Source: Ascaris suum (lineage: Eukaryota > Nematoda > Chromadorea > Rhabditida > Ascarididae). From it: a DNA stretch of 64,000 bases. Location: assembly GCA_013433145.1 (NCBI GenBank), contig CM024179.1:8901300-8965299 (forward strand), given 5' to 3'. Position numbers and translations under genes: made by a program. Under the pieces are notes generated by a model. The model did no database searches, was not told where the DNA came from, and saw only the letters and a list, made by a program, of their open reading frames with translations. This document shows, piece by piece, positions 38,401 to 55,100 of the stretch (its first letter is position 1; the number at the start of each line of letters is the position of its first letter).

Positions 38401-41400
38401 TCAACGTTAACTGTATCGAATAATATTTTTTTTTCTTTCTTCTAGAATTTCAACACATTTACTTATATTCGTCGATTAAATCATCCTAAATAAAATCATT
38501 TCCAGTGGGAATTAAGATGACATTAAATAATCTAATATATATTGAGTCAATATTTAATTATAATAACATTTTTCTATTGTTTCTGGTTGATTAAGCCGAA
38601 GAAATATTCGAGCTATAGATTACCTTTACTGAATGTGTAGTTGAATGTGCACCTGAAATTGGACAAATTCTACGTGAAACGTGAATACATTCGGCGTAAA
38701 ACGATTGATTCGTAAATGCGCATATTTCAAACGTGCAATTATATATGCGATGCAATCATACCTGAAATATAACTGTACTTCTAAGCTTAAATGTTTTACT
38801 CTGTGATATCTAATCGATGATAGATCCATCGAGTGAGATTTTTATCTATGTTTATTAAAGAGTATTAATAAATTGAGTAGTTTTTATTAGGATTTTCAAA
38901 TATTTTGGCAAATTTTTCATTTATAAATATTTTTGTTTATTTCAATATTTCATTATTGAAATTTTATTTATCATTATCAAAAAAAAAATTCCATTTCAAT
39001 AGAAATTTCCTTTGAGAAATAATCGATCTGATGATAAAAAAGTATTTTTTTATTAGACTGAACTTTTTTTTTAAATGAAGCGATTTTTTTTTGTATGCTG
39101 TATTTTGGTGATAAGAAAGATATCATCCGACTATCCTATCACATCTTTTTTTACCCCTCACTATTTCAATTACTTCTTTCTCTCTCCTCCTTTCCTTCCT
39201 TTCTTTTTCTCTCTCTGAGTGGTCATACTTAGTCTTGCTTATCAAATATTTGTGTTAACCGACCGGTCTCGAAAATGCATTGCTGTATTAGTGACGCGGA
39301 TAATCTCGGAATGACTAAAAATATACATAAAAAGTAATAGCTGACGGAAATGATTTTTACAAGATTGCAATGCAATTATGGTGGTGAAAATAGTAGGAAA
39401 AACAAGAGGATTATGTAGATTGAAAGAATTGAAAGAATGAGACGCGAAGAAATCAAATATGAAAATGAATTACTCTTTACTCGAAGTACCACCCAGCTGT
39501 TTTTTCATTTTGCTGTCAGGTCTATTTGATGATTTATTTAATTGCAATTCTTTGTATTGTTCAACATATTGTTCCTGTATTATTTAGATCTTACTTTGTT
39601 TTAGCTATATTTGGTTTATTTTAGCTATATATAATATAAATATATCAAAAACCAATAGGTATCACAACCTGGAATGTTGGCTGGATGTCTTGTCCGCCCC
39701 CCCCCCCTTCCTCCATCTCCCCTGCCTTTAATGAAAATCCCCTCAATTTGAAGTTCAATTTTTTGAGGTCAAACGCAATCAATAGAAATTCTTTTTGTCG
39801 ATTTTTTTTTCCTCTTTGATCCTCGTCCCACTTTTATTGCGTCCTTGAAGAATGGCATAACGCAAAGATTATGAAAAAAAAAATGCTTTAGTAATGACAT
39901 TTCAATAGAAAATAAAATTGAAGAGAGCTAGTTGAATATTTATTTAATTATTGAAAAATTAGTCCAATTAAATAAAAATTAATCATCGAAAGAGATCAAT
40001 AAAACGAATTATAATTCTAATGTTTATACCAATAGATCGATATATTCGAAAAATAAAAGCGCTTCTTAGTGTGCTAAAAGAAAAAGAAAATCTTTTCGTC
40101 GATGATGAAATACCTGTAGCACAAATATTTACCTGTAATATTATTTACCTGCCAAAAAAAAACTTCATTTTAAATAGAACGGCACAAACCACTATACGCA
40201 TATAACACAATACGTTCGCGGTAAATGATGTTTCCGATTGTGCCTCGATTGTGGTTTTGCCATAATGATGTATGTGTTTTGTGTCGAATTTATGCTATGC
40301 GTCATACAACTTTATCGAGGTGCTATTGACATATAGGTAGCAGGTAATGGACAGGTAGGTGGATAATGAACAGGTGGGTGGGTAATTGCAGTTTACGCAT
40401 TGAAAGTGTCACCCTATTGCGTTTGATTTATAAGTGCGTCATTGTGCAGAGTATATTTACCATTTATATATTTCACATCCACATTTCAAAGTTTTATCGT
40501 CGATAAATTTCAAATCTTTCGAGTAAATCACTTCGCCGTTTAAATCTAAATAGCGCAAATATGTGTTATTTAGTACGATTTCCTATCTATTAATTTAATG
40601 TGGCACTTAAAGTCTTTGAATTAATGATTTTGATGATGGAAAATTTTTCAACACAGAATTGAAATAAATCTCATAGGTCTTTTTTTTAAATTTTCGTTAA
40701 ATATATCTTACTAGTAATTTAAAATAATTATAAAAGTAAGAAAATATTTTCTTTATAATTTTTAGTTTTTATGAATGAAATATCAACGATGTTGTTTGTA
40801 TTACCTCAACAATGCAATATATTTGTAATTTATATAATATATGCATAAATATACTCAAAATTAAAATAATCTATTTTCTATAATATTATAATAAAGTAAT
40901 TGATTAGGGCAAATTGTGTATTTATTGACTTCAATCGTATAGAACATTTTAAAGCTCAAGTTGAAGTTCAAGTTGAAGCTGAAGTTGAAGTTTATATTGA
41001 GCTTATTTAAATACTAACAATAAATTCGTATTTCGCTATATTTCGAAAAAGCGAAATGTCATCATCGCTCATTTGTTTGCAGAGAATTGAATTTTTCTTT
41101 TCTTCGAGCGCACTTTCCGATTAGCGTTCACCGTGTGCAAATAGCACATTGACTGCAAACAACTACACTATTTTATTGACAACTGTTGACTCATAATATG
41201 AAAAACACGCGACCAGTTCTATTATTTTTCGTGAAGATTTTCACTGAATTTTTCTATTTCATCGAAGATTTTTTCCCGGAATTCTATTTGCTTCCAATAT
41301 ATACATTCCAATTCAGGCATTTTTTTTTGAATCGCTTGTTTAAGAAAAATCGTTTCTACTTTCTCTTTTTTTTTGTATACTTTTATTGCAACAGAGTTCA

Positions 41401-42582
41401 ATAATTCCTAAACGTTCAGTAATCCTGCTTTCTTCGTCCTCTCTCCTTCCCGTCTCTCTCCATGCCCCTCCCCTTCTCTCACTTTCACGGTATATGCTCT
41501 CCATGAGCAAATAGCGTTGCTGAGGGCACACCTGTGAGTTCCTTCGACGCAGCTGCTAGCGCTTTTCATTTACTGTTACAACATACTATTGTTCAATCGT
41601 TGCGAACAATTAGTTTGCATTTCTCGTATGCTCAGCATTTTTCACTCTATATGAATCTTCAAATTGTTTACTTCAAATTGTCGTTCTCTCATTTAGCGAA
41701 CAAAAATAGTTTAAAAGAGAATTTTCCATTATAATTTTTGACTCGTTTTTGATTCATCAATAATTTTTCTTCGTTTAATTTACTCTCATTATCAATAATA
41801 ATTATTAATTAAATTAGTTATAGATCATCCATTACTTTATATTGTTATTTTATAAACGATATTTGTGGAATTCAAAATTAGATAGTCTAGAATCCGCAAG
41901 ATTTGTTCAATGATTTTTTTTTTTTTTTTTTGAAGAGAGGGCTATAAGATTTTGAACTGGAATTGATTATATTTGCTTACAATAATTATTTATTCATTTA
42001 TAACAACCTAGTTGATTATAATACCGACCGGTCTCATAAACATTCAAAAAATAATGAGTATGCAAATATTCTCCTCGTGAATTGTTCAACTTCGCCAATT
42101 CGATCAAATCTTATTCTAAAGTTTTTTTTTCTTCAATTGTACATCGAACGACGAAAACGAAAAATCGGCTATTGTAAAAAAAAACGCATAATTTTCTCTT
42201 ATATTTGGAAGTCTGTAAATTTCTCAAAATGCCACACTTTATACTGACTAATTTTCCTAACTTTAGCTTCAGTGGGTTCTCCAATTTAGCTTAGAAAGCA
42301 GATATAAAGACATACACAGACATATAAATATATGCCGACACGAATTTAGTGCAATACATCTTTCTACATAAGTATAATATGAAAAATTATAAATTCGAAT
42401 GTTTTAATGAGAATATTTTGCTATTGCCATTGGAATGCTCAAAAAGGTTTCTTTTTTAAAGAAACCATTGATAAGTTTGAATGTTTTATCATTTTTTTTG
42501 TTATATTTTTTAATTTGTTATATTTTAGTAATTTTATTATTAGTGTATTTTGTATTTCTATTTAATAGACCATCTTCATAAT

Positions 42583-42860
42583 TCATCTCTCATCGATACG
42601 TGATCTATGATTTTCATTTTTTATGAATGGCATGGATCGGTTGGTAATTGCATGGATAAAGTTGGATTGCCGTTGCGGCAAATGGCTAGTAGGTGTTTCA
42701 CCGTTTCGATCCTTGGAAAAAACCACCCACCATACAATGTGGAATAGAGATCCAGGACTTATAGCGTCCTCGCCGAGAATGACAGGCTTATGTTGATTTG
42801 ACGGAGATTGAGGTGCATGATCTTCCAATCCTATGGCATTGTATGATCGATATTGCAAAA
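42583..42860 (-). CDS. Possible short coding exon between the SDR genes
   Basis: A 91-codon minus-strand frame ends in TGA (42583-42585), in a stretch noticeably richer in GC than its neighbours. The translation is balanced and not low-complexity (for example HKPVILGEDAISPGSLFHIV, then NGETPTSHLPQRQSNFIHAI). A second minus-strand open segment just upstream (to about 42980, ALIVISNYKDPPSTVAVYNN) could be a preceding exon. It would be divergent from the SDR gene starting at 43175. No family recognised and no convincing splice acceptor was found. Confidence 0.3.
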
Positions 42861-43174
42861 TTCAACTTAGACATGTAAAATAAAGATGTTTTTTTTTGCA
42901 ACGAAGCTATACTATTGTTGTAAACGGCAACAGTGGAAGGTGGGTCTTTATAGTTGGAGATTACGATAAGTGCAATTTTTTGAAGAAAAAAAAACACAAA
43001 TCTCGAAAATTATTTCAAGTGCGATTTTCACTCGCAAAACTTTGATGTCAGCTGATTTTCAATAGTGATTTAGAGCTGCAACAGTAAGCCGCTGGCTTTG
43101 CGCATTGAAATCGTTTGTGGTTGACCATTTATCGGCATAAGTTCCCAAGTCGTCACCATAAAACAATCTCGAGA

Positions 43175-48736
<5,562 letters not shown>

Positions 48737-49337
48737 GTACCCTCAATAGGGATTACTAAGACGAATCCACCATACTATCGGCCGATCGTTGCTGATGGCG
48801 GCTCTCGATGAAAACATTTGTAATTCATATTTACAGAATATTTTCAAAAAAAAAAAAACTCTTTAAAATGGAACCTCAAAGACACGAAACAGAGGAAAAA
48901 TTGGAGCATTGAGCAAATGTTTCTTGCAATAGCAGAATTGGTTAAACCTTGCAGCCATATGAACGCATTCGAAATGGCTCTTATTATACGATCATGAATC
49001 ATCGGAAGAGAATCGTAACGCTGACAACATCAATCCTAAACGAACGTTTCATTAGAAGAATATATAAAAAATGTGGAATATTCTAAAAGAATATAAAGAA
49101 AAGCATGAAAATATAAGAAAAATAATTGATTTCATTCAACTACTATATTCTTCAACGGATCAAGGACTATAGAATGTGGAAGAGATGAGATAGGCAACAC
49201 GATAAAACAAATATATGAATATATTTTAAGTCAATATTAGGCTCTTTATGACTACCTCACGCCCAAAAGTACCAATTCGTTATTATTCCTCCCAAACGAA
49301 TTACGACTTGCCCTTCTTTTTCAAAAATATGAGAAAT

Positions 49338-49420
49338 GCCCGCAGACGGTTTCGAACCTTCGATCTTCCGCACGCTATTTTATTCTCATTGCTGGCGCTA
49401 TAACGACCATTGAACTGTTA
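49338..49420 (-). ncRNA. tRNA-derived element or degenerate tRNA with A and B boxes
   Basis: Read on the minus strand, an A-box-like TAACAGTTCAATGG (49420-49407) is followed about 50 bases later by a perfect B-box form GGTTCGAAACC (49358-49348), and a T run follows downstream near 49328. The T-arm pairs as GAAGG/CCGTC with one mismatch. I cannot find an acceptor stem partner for TGCGGGC or a clean anticodon arm. A tRNA pseudogene or tRNA-derived SINE fits better than a functional tRNA. Confidence 0.4.
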
Positions 49421-50280
49421 TATAAATAGTGAAGTTGATGAATTCTAAGCAAAAAATAATGGAGAATAAAAGACCTATAAAAATAAACAAATAAATAAAA
49501 CTTTGGATTCAGAACTTCACAAATGTCGTCTCTCTAGTTCATCAAAAGATTTCGCGTTCAATTTCAGTAAAATAAGTGAACTTTATTCAACGAATTTTTA
49601 AAAACTAGAATAATGAGATCCAAAGAACAAAATAAATAAAAAAATAAAGACAACATGAGCAAAATTATCAACCAAAAATAAATAACAAACATCCCAACGA
49701 ATAAACTTCAGTCTCAGAATGATCAAACCGAACCGCATCTCGACCTACACGCAACTAAAAGTGCTTCGACATCACATATCACCGGCATCCTTCATCTTCA
49801 ATAACCTGGAAGAGGAGCAAAGGTTTCTGGTAATTCGCGATCCCTCAGGATATCAGCGAAGTTAACTCGAGAGATGACGAGTTTAATGTGATAAGGTTAT
49901 AGAAAGACCATTTGGCCTGCTCAGGGACGAACCTGTCCGGGCAACAGGGCTCCAGACTTCAAACAATTATATCTCAAAGGTTATACAAGAGAACCTTACA
50001 TACCTCCAAATGTCATAAGACTGAAGCAGTAATATCACGCTAAATAAGGAGAATATCTTCTAATATTAAGGCACCGATAAATGCGAACTGAATCAATATC
50101 CCTCGGAGTCGTCATCGGAAGAAATGGCCATCTCTGCTTCGCCATCCGCAGTGTTCGGTCGTCGATATACGAGAGGACCACTGCAACATGGTGCGCTAAG
50201 AAAAGCACAAAAACAAATATATTTGAGGCTAACTGTTGCTATGTACGTGCTTGGACCGCACATTAAAAAACAGTCAAGCT

Positions 50281-51345
50281 GATCTAACCGAACAAAAACT
50301 CAATGAAATAGCATCGGAAATATATGAGCGTCAAGATCAGAAAAAGCATTAAAAAATTTAAAAAAAAAAAAAGAATAAAGAAAAGAATTTAAAAAAAAAC
50401 AGAATTGGAGAGCATTGCAAAAAAAAAAAAAATAAAACCTTGCATGGAAGTGAAAAAAACTGGAAGGATCATTTAAAAAGAAATGAAAAATACTATAAAA
50501 ACGGATGAAAAATTGAAAACATCAAGAAAGAGGATGAAAAATTTTAGCGATGAAAAAGAACGCATTTCAAATAATGATAGGAAAACATAGAAATGTGCAA
50601 TGCGATTAGAAAAAAATTACAGAAAAATGCGAAACGTTTCAAAGTGGTTAGAACAACAATTGAGCAAATTTGCTCACATTTTCTAGCGTTATGCAATTTG
50701 AAATAATTTTTTGCTTCCTTTGATGTTATTCATTTCTTTTTTCATAATTTTGCAGTCTTTTGCTTTTGTTTTTTTTTTCTTGTTGGATTTTCAAGTTTTC
50801 TTAGCGTTTTCCAACTTTTTCTCTCGTAATTTTCCAAACTTTTGTGGAAAATTCAAAATTTATCCCACTTTTTCACCTCTTTCCCCGACATTTTTCTATT
50901 TTGTTTTCGGCCATTTGCAGCGTTTTCTAAGGTTGTCATACAATTTTCCAATATATTTCATTTCCTTCTCACATTTTCCAATTTTCTCATAATTTTCTAG
51001 TCTTCAACAACGTTTTCCACACCTATTCCACTCCACATTACTTCAACGTCTGTCACTTTTTTCAACATTGCTTCACAACCTCTCAATCTTTTACGTCTTT
51101 CAAACCCGTTCGGCTTCTTTTCTAACAACTTTCACCCCTTCTTCCAACTTTCTCTTGCAACTCTGAAATCTTTTTTTCTCAACTTTTCTCGATCAATCTC
51201 TACTCATTTCAAAACCAGTTACTCTCTTCGACGGCTTTCAATCACCTTCCACTTTCTTCAACGCCTTCTACCCTCTTTCCTGCACTTTCCAGTCTTCATT
51301 TGCAAATATTTTCCTCCATTTTCCCAACCCGACCAATGCAGCCTA
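50281..51345. repeat. Purine arm / palindrome / pyrimidine arm
   Basis: From 50281 to about 50660 the plus strand is dominated by A and G (GAAAA-type words). At 50661-50676 sits a perfect 16-base palindrome, TGAGCAAATTTGCTCA. From there to about 51345 the plus strand is dominated by T and C (TTTTCCAA-type words). The two sides look like diverged copies of one degenerate simple repeat in opposite orientation, so the whole may be an ancient fold-back. No gene is apparent in it. Confidence 0.5.
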
Positions 51346-51378
51346 CTTTTAAAGGGTGTGCATGCTTAATGCTGCTAA

Positions 51379-51789
51379 ATGAACTTTTTTTTTGACTTTT
51401 TTCTCTATTATGTTCCAATTTGTGGACCTTTTGGTCTTTTGCCTCAACGACCGTCTACTAAACAAAAGTCCCCCTCTCCCCTCCCAGCTTGGCCCCAATA
51501 TGTTGTCCTTCTGGGTGAATATGTCATGGCCATGGCCACACACACATTCTTCAGCAAATATTCCACCCTGGATATTAAATTCAACACACCTCTAAATTCA
51601 ATAATCATATCAACTGCACGATTACGATCAGCAAGACTAAGCAAACACTTTAAGAATTGCCACATTCCTCGATTCGAGCAGAAAAGAGAAGCAATTAATA
51701 GTTATGCACAACTGCTATTTGCTCTTAAAATAAGACACTTTCTGACGAAAATATTCAAGAATAGTCATCTCTCCTTCTATAAAAAATGA
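51379..51789 (+). CDS. Open frame of 136 codons, coding status doubtful
   Basis: This is the longest non-repetitive open frame in the window outside the assembled exons: 136 codons, ATG to TGA. It starts in a T-rich segment (hydrophobic first 25 residues), then has a proline-rich part and a basic C-terminal half (SARLSKHF, FEQKREAINSY). Two minus-strand frames overlap it, so one of those could be the real signal. I recognise no family, and chance is plausible next to the pyrimidine-rich arm. Confidence 0.2.
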   Translation: MNFFFDFFLYYVPICGPFGLLPQRPSTKQKSPSPLPAWPQYVVLLGEYVMAMATHTFFSKYSTLDIKFNTPLNSIIISTARLRSARLSKHFKNCHIPRFEQKREAINSYAQLLFALKIRHFLTKIFKNSHLSFYKK

Positions 51790-52150
51790 AAACAAATTAA
51801 ATATTTTTTGGCCCATATTTCAAAAATTCCATCTCAAAGAGAAAATCTACCTATTCCAGCAAACATTACAAATGACTTTTAAAAAAGTCGAATTTCTAAT
51901 GCATATCTATTTAAACCATATTATCTGATACGTTCGAGAGTTTACAATTGAAATTTTATATTTGTGTTCTTTGTTTTTCAAATTCTTTTTAATGGAATAT
52001 ATTTGCTAGATAGCTATGAATAGTCGAATGTTACACTAACAAAGAACAAAATAACCATTGGCATCTCAAAAAAAAAGAGCTCATCTCGGAATACAGAAAA
52101 AGAAATTCAAAAAAATTCAGGACACAGAACTAAACATCGACTATCTCCTT

Positions 52151-55100
52151 CTACGAAAGATTGTTGGCATTACCAGCCATTGCATCTCGCAAACAAACAT
52201 CAAACACAAAACAGGTATGGAAAGACCTACAAAATGATTTAAATATATACCCAACAGTTGGCTGCGGCAAGATAGGCGTGATAGGTGTCGTCTCACTGAT
52301 CTTCAAGCCGAAATCATTGCTTTGATTCGCCGGAGTTGACGTCATTACTGCATCCGCTTCATTTAGCATCGATCGATTGCGATGCGCTTGGCTCACTTGA
52401 CGCAACACATTTCGTCCTTCTTCTTTTGACTGCAAAATAAGCTTGCTCGAAAAAGAAAAAACGGGGACAATCTAGGCTTATATTTCGTTTAAAAGTATTC
52501 ATATCGACGAGCTAAACGTTATCAAATAGAAAGGCGACAGCATAGCCACGGCTACCGACATAAACGGTACATGGATATCCACTGCCTAACAGATTTATAA
52601 TGAAAAAAAAAAGTTGGAAATTATTGAAAAACCTAAAAATAAGCGATATTGAAGCTTCAGTAGGAAACTTAAAATTTTATCGATATAGGCACCACTTCAG
52701 CTAATAAAAGTTTTTGAAGATAGTTACTAAAACTCACTAATTTCTTTCTTCTCAGATCGGAAAGGGAAGGATAAGAGCCTAAAGCGCTTTTGGCTATGAC
52801 AATGCTTGCACTTACATTCTAACCTCCTCGTATCTTACCTCAATGGTGTTTATTAACGTGGTTACATTCAGACTGAATCCTTAAATAAGGATAGAAAGTA
52901 TCGAATAAAATATTCGAACAAATTAAGAAGGAGCAAAATTTGAATAATTAATGCGAAATATCGACGTCAATAAACGAACGATATTGCAAGCGGGATTCGT
53001 ATCTTATCCTCGCCTTACCCTCTCAATATTATTTTCCAACCAACCTATTAGGCATTAACCGTATCCGCATGGCACTTCTAACGTTAATCTATAATCGAAA
53101 CTTGGCATATCTATTTCATCCTCTCAAATAATCGGAATATCATCACAACCGGACTACGGCTACCTTTCGCAGTGGTTCAATTCCACATCCTATAAAGAAA
53201 CAAAAATGACAAGCATACCGATTCATATTGAAGGCATCGTTGTGCGAATGTTCCAGCCGCATTCAGATCACCTTTTGACAGATAGTGCTTCGCAAGGAAG
53301 CAACAACAATGTGCCATATTATCCAATTCGCTCATCTACGAAAAAAAAACACTTTTTTAAAGTCGAAGTACACCTAATCCTTAATGATTTAATTAGAATA
53401 GCGTGCAGCACACCGATGGTTAATGACGTTGACTAAGATGGTGATCCTCGGTATCCCCAGCCTTCTGAGCTTCTCTTATCCAAGTTGGCGAAAATCAATG
53501 ATGAGGCAAATTATTCAGCATTGTGCAATTACGATTAAGTTAAAGTATTCACCACTTCTGCAATGATATCTGATTTCGTAGATCAATGCAACACAAAAAA
53601 AAAGTGCTGAAACACTAATTACAGCATGAAAAAAAAAGCAAAAGAACATCCTTTATCAAGCCTTAAATGAAACGGCAAAATCCTCCTTAAAGGAGTCATA
53701 AAAAGTGCCCCAGGTTAGAAACTATGCTTAACGCTTGAATTTCAGCATTTGACTTTATTTTCACCTTCGAAAAAGGGTAGCAAATTACTAGGCTCCCAGC
53801 CTTCTATCATCGATGGCCCTCAGGAAGAATGAGACAAGATTTTTGCGACTAGAGAAATCACCTTCTTCGGCGTTTCGAAATAGCCGAAACAGATGAAATA
53901 TGCAACTCACCAAATCATCGCAATACGTCTCTAAATATTTTTCATAGACCGCTGCTGCTTGATCATCGTTTTTCTCTTTCTCGTAGAGCCTATAAATAAT
54001 GATGGCATATTATGCATCAAAATCATGCCAAAAACACTTCATAAAACTTTACAAAAATTTTGATCAGCAAATTACCCCCCCCCCCCCAATTCTTTTCTAG
54101 CATGCCACTTTCGTCCCTCATCTTAGCACTTTCATGATATCATGCCTTCAAGTTTACCCCACCGCTTGTGCAGAAAACAGATTGTTTTAGTTTTGTAGAC
54201 AAGCAATACAATTAAATTTTCAATGATTGAGTTCTGATGAAAACCGATACTTCAATGCTCCTCAATGTGCTGTACGTAACGAAGCGCGTTGCACATGCCA
54301 AGGTTTAATGCCTATATCCTTTTATTTATTAAATATTAGTTCATTAGTCCTGGGAAAAGATTTCTCTATAGTGAATTGGTGATTATTCTGATTGAAGCCA
54401 CGCACTGAATTCCAATAGAGCGCTAATTCGAGTTAACAGCTTAATCGTTGACCCGAATAGGCAAAAAATTGACATACTTTCCAAGAAGCATAAGCGCAGT
54501 GCCTTCCACATCGCCCACTTTAAACGCTTTGAGAAGGCATTTCTGTGCGTCGCCAACGCGATTTAGTCGAGTATATACTTCGCCCAATGCCACCAACATA
54601 CGAGAATCATCCGACCTGCAGTATTCGTATTATTTACTGCAAAGTTACTTTTAACATCCCTTACTAGCGGCAGAGTCCATAAAAGTAATGCCCCTTATTT
54701 CCCTATAAAATCACGTTTGACACCACTTTCGCTGAATGAAACAATACATCCAGAGGTGCTGATATTTGTTATCTGAGGCAAAATATAGCTGAAATAAAAG
54801 ATCGTCGAATCGACATGATTGTTACATTTGAACGCATAAATAAAATATATGAACTTACTTGCATTTATGTGCTTGCTGATAATAATAGAGAGAATAGGAT
54901 GGCATTTTGAGAATATCATATAGCTGACCTAATCCATACCAACCACGATAATCCTTCGGATCCGATTCTGCAAAGTCGCATATTTTCTCTTTAAGAAATA
55001 AGTCAATGAAGTTCTATTGAAAAAAATTCATTCCACGTAAAAAAATAATTCAATTGTCTGATTTTCGACCACTTACTCTTTCGTCGGCAATAAAATCGCT

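Larger units (their letters stand above)
36506..43174. other. Intergenic between the SDR paralogues
   Basis: Apart from the two doubtful frames listed separately (38.2 and 42.6 kb) and the minisatellite at 37.15 kb, I see no gene. It contains a C11 tract (39697-39707) and a cluster of CAGGTA/TACCTG motifs at 40110-40376. No third SDR copy or fragment was recognised. Confidence 0.5.
48737..52150. other. Intergenic between the second SDR gene and cdc-23
   Basis: The two genes converge on this interval. It holds the tRNA-like element, the purine/palindrome/pyrimidine structure and a doubtful 136-codon frame. No clear AATAAA was identified close to either stop codon. Confidence 0.5.

Noticed and set aside
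53219..53335. Apparent gap in the cdc-23 C-terminal TPR region
   Set aside because: A 39-codon exon without a long open frame of its own was found at 53335-53219, phase 0 on both sides, with [20 protein letters not shown] matching the expected helix pair.
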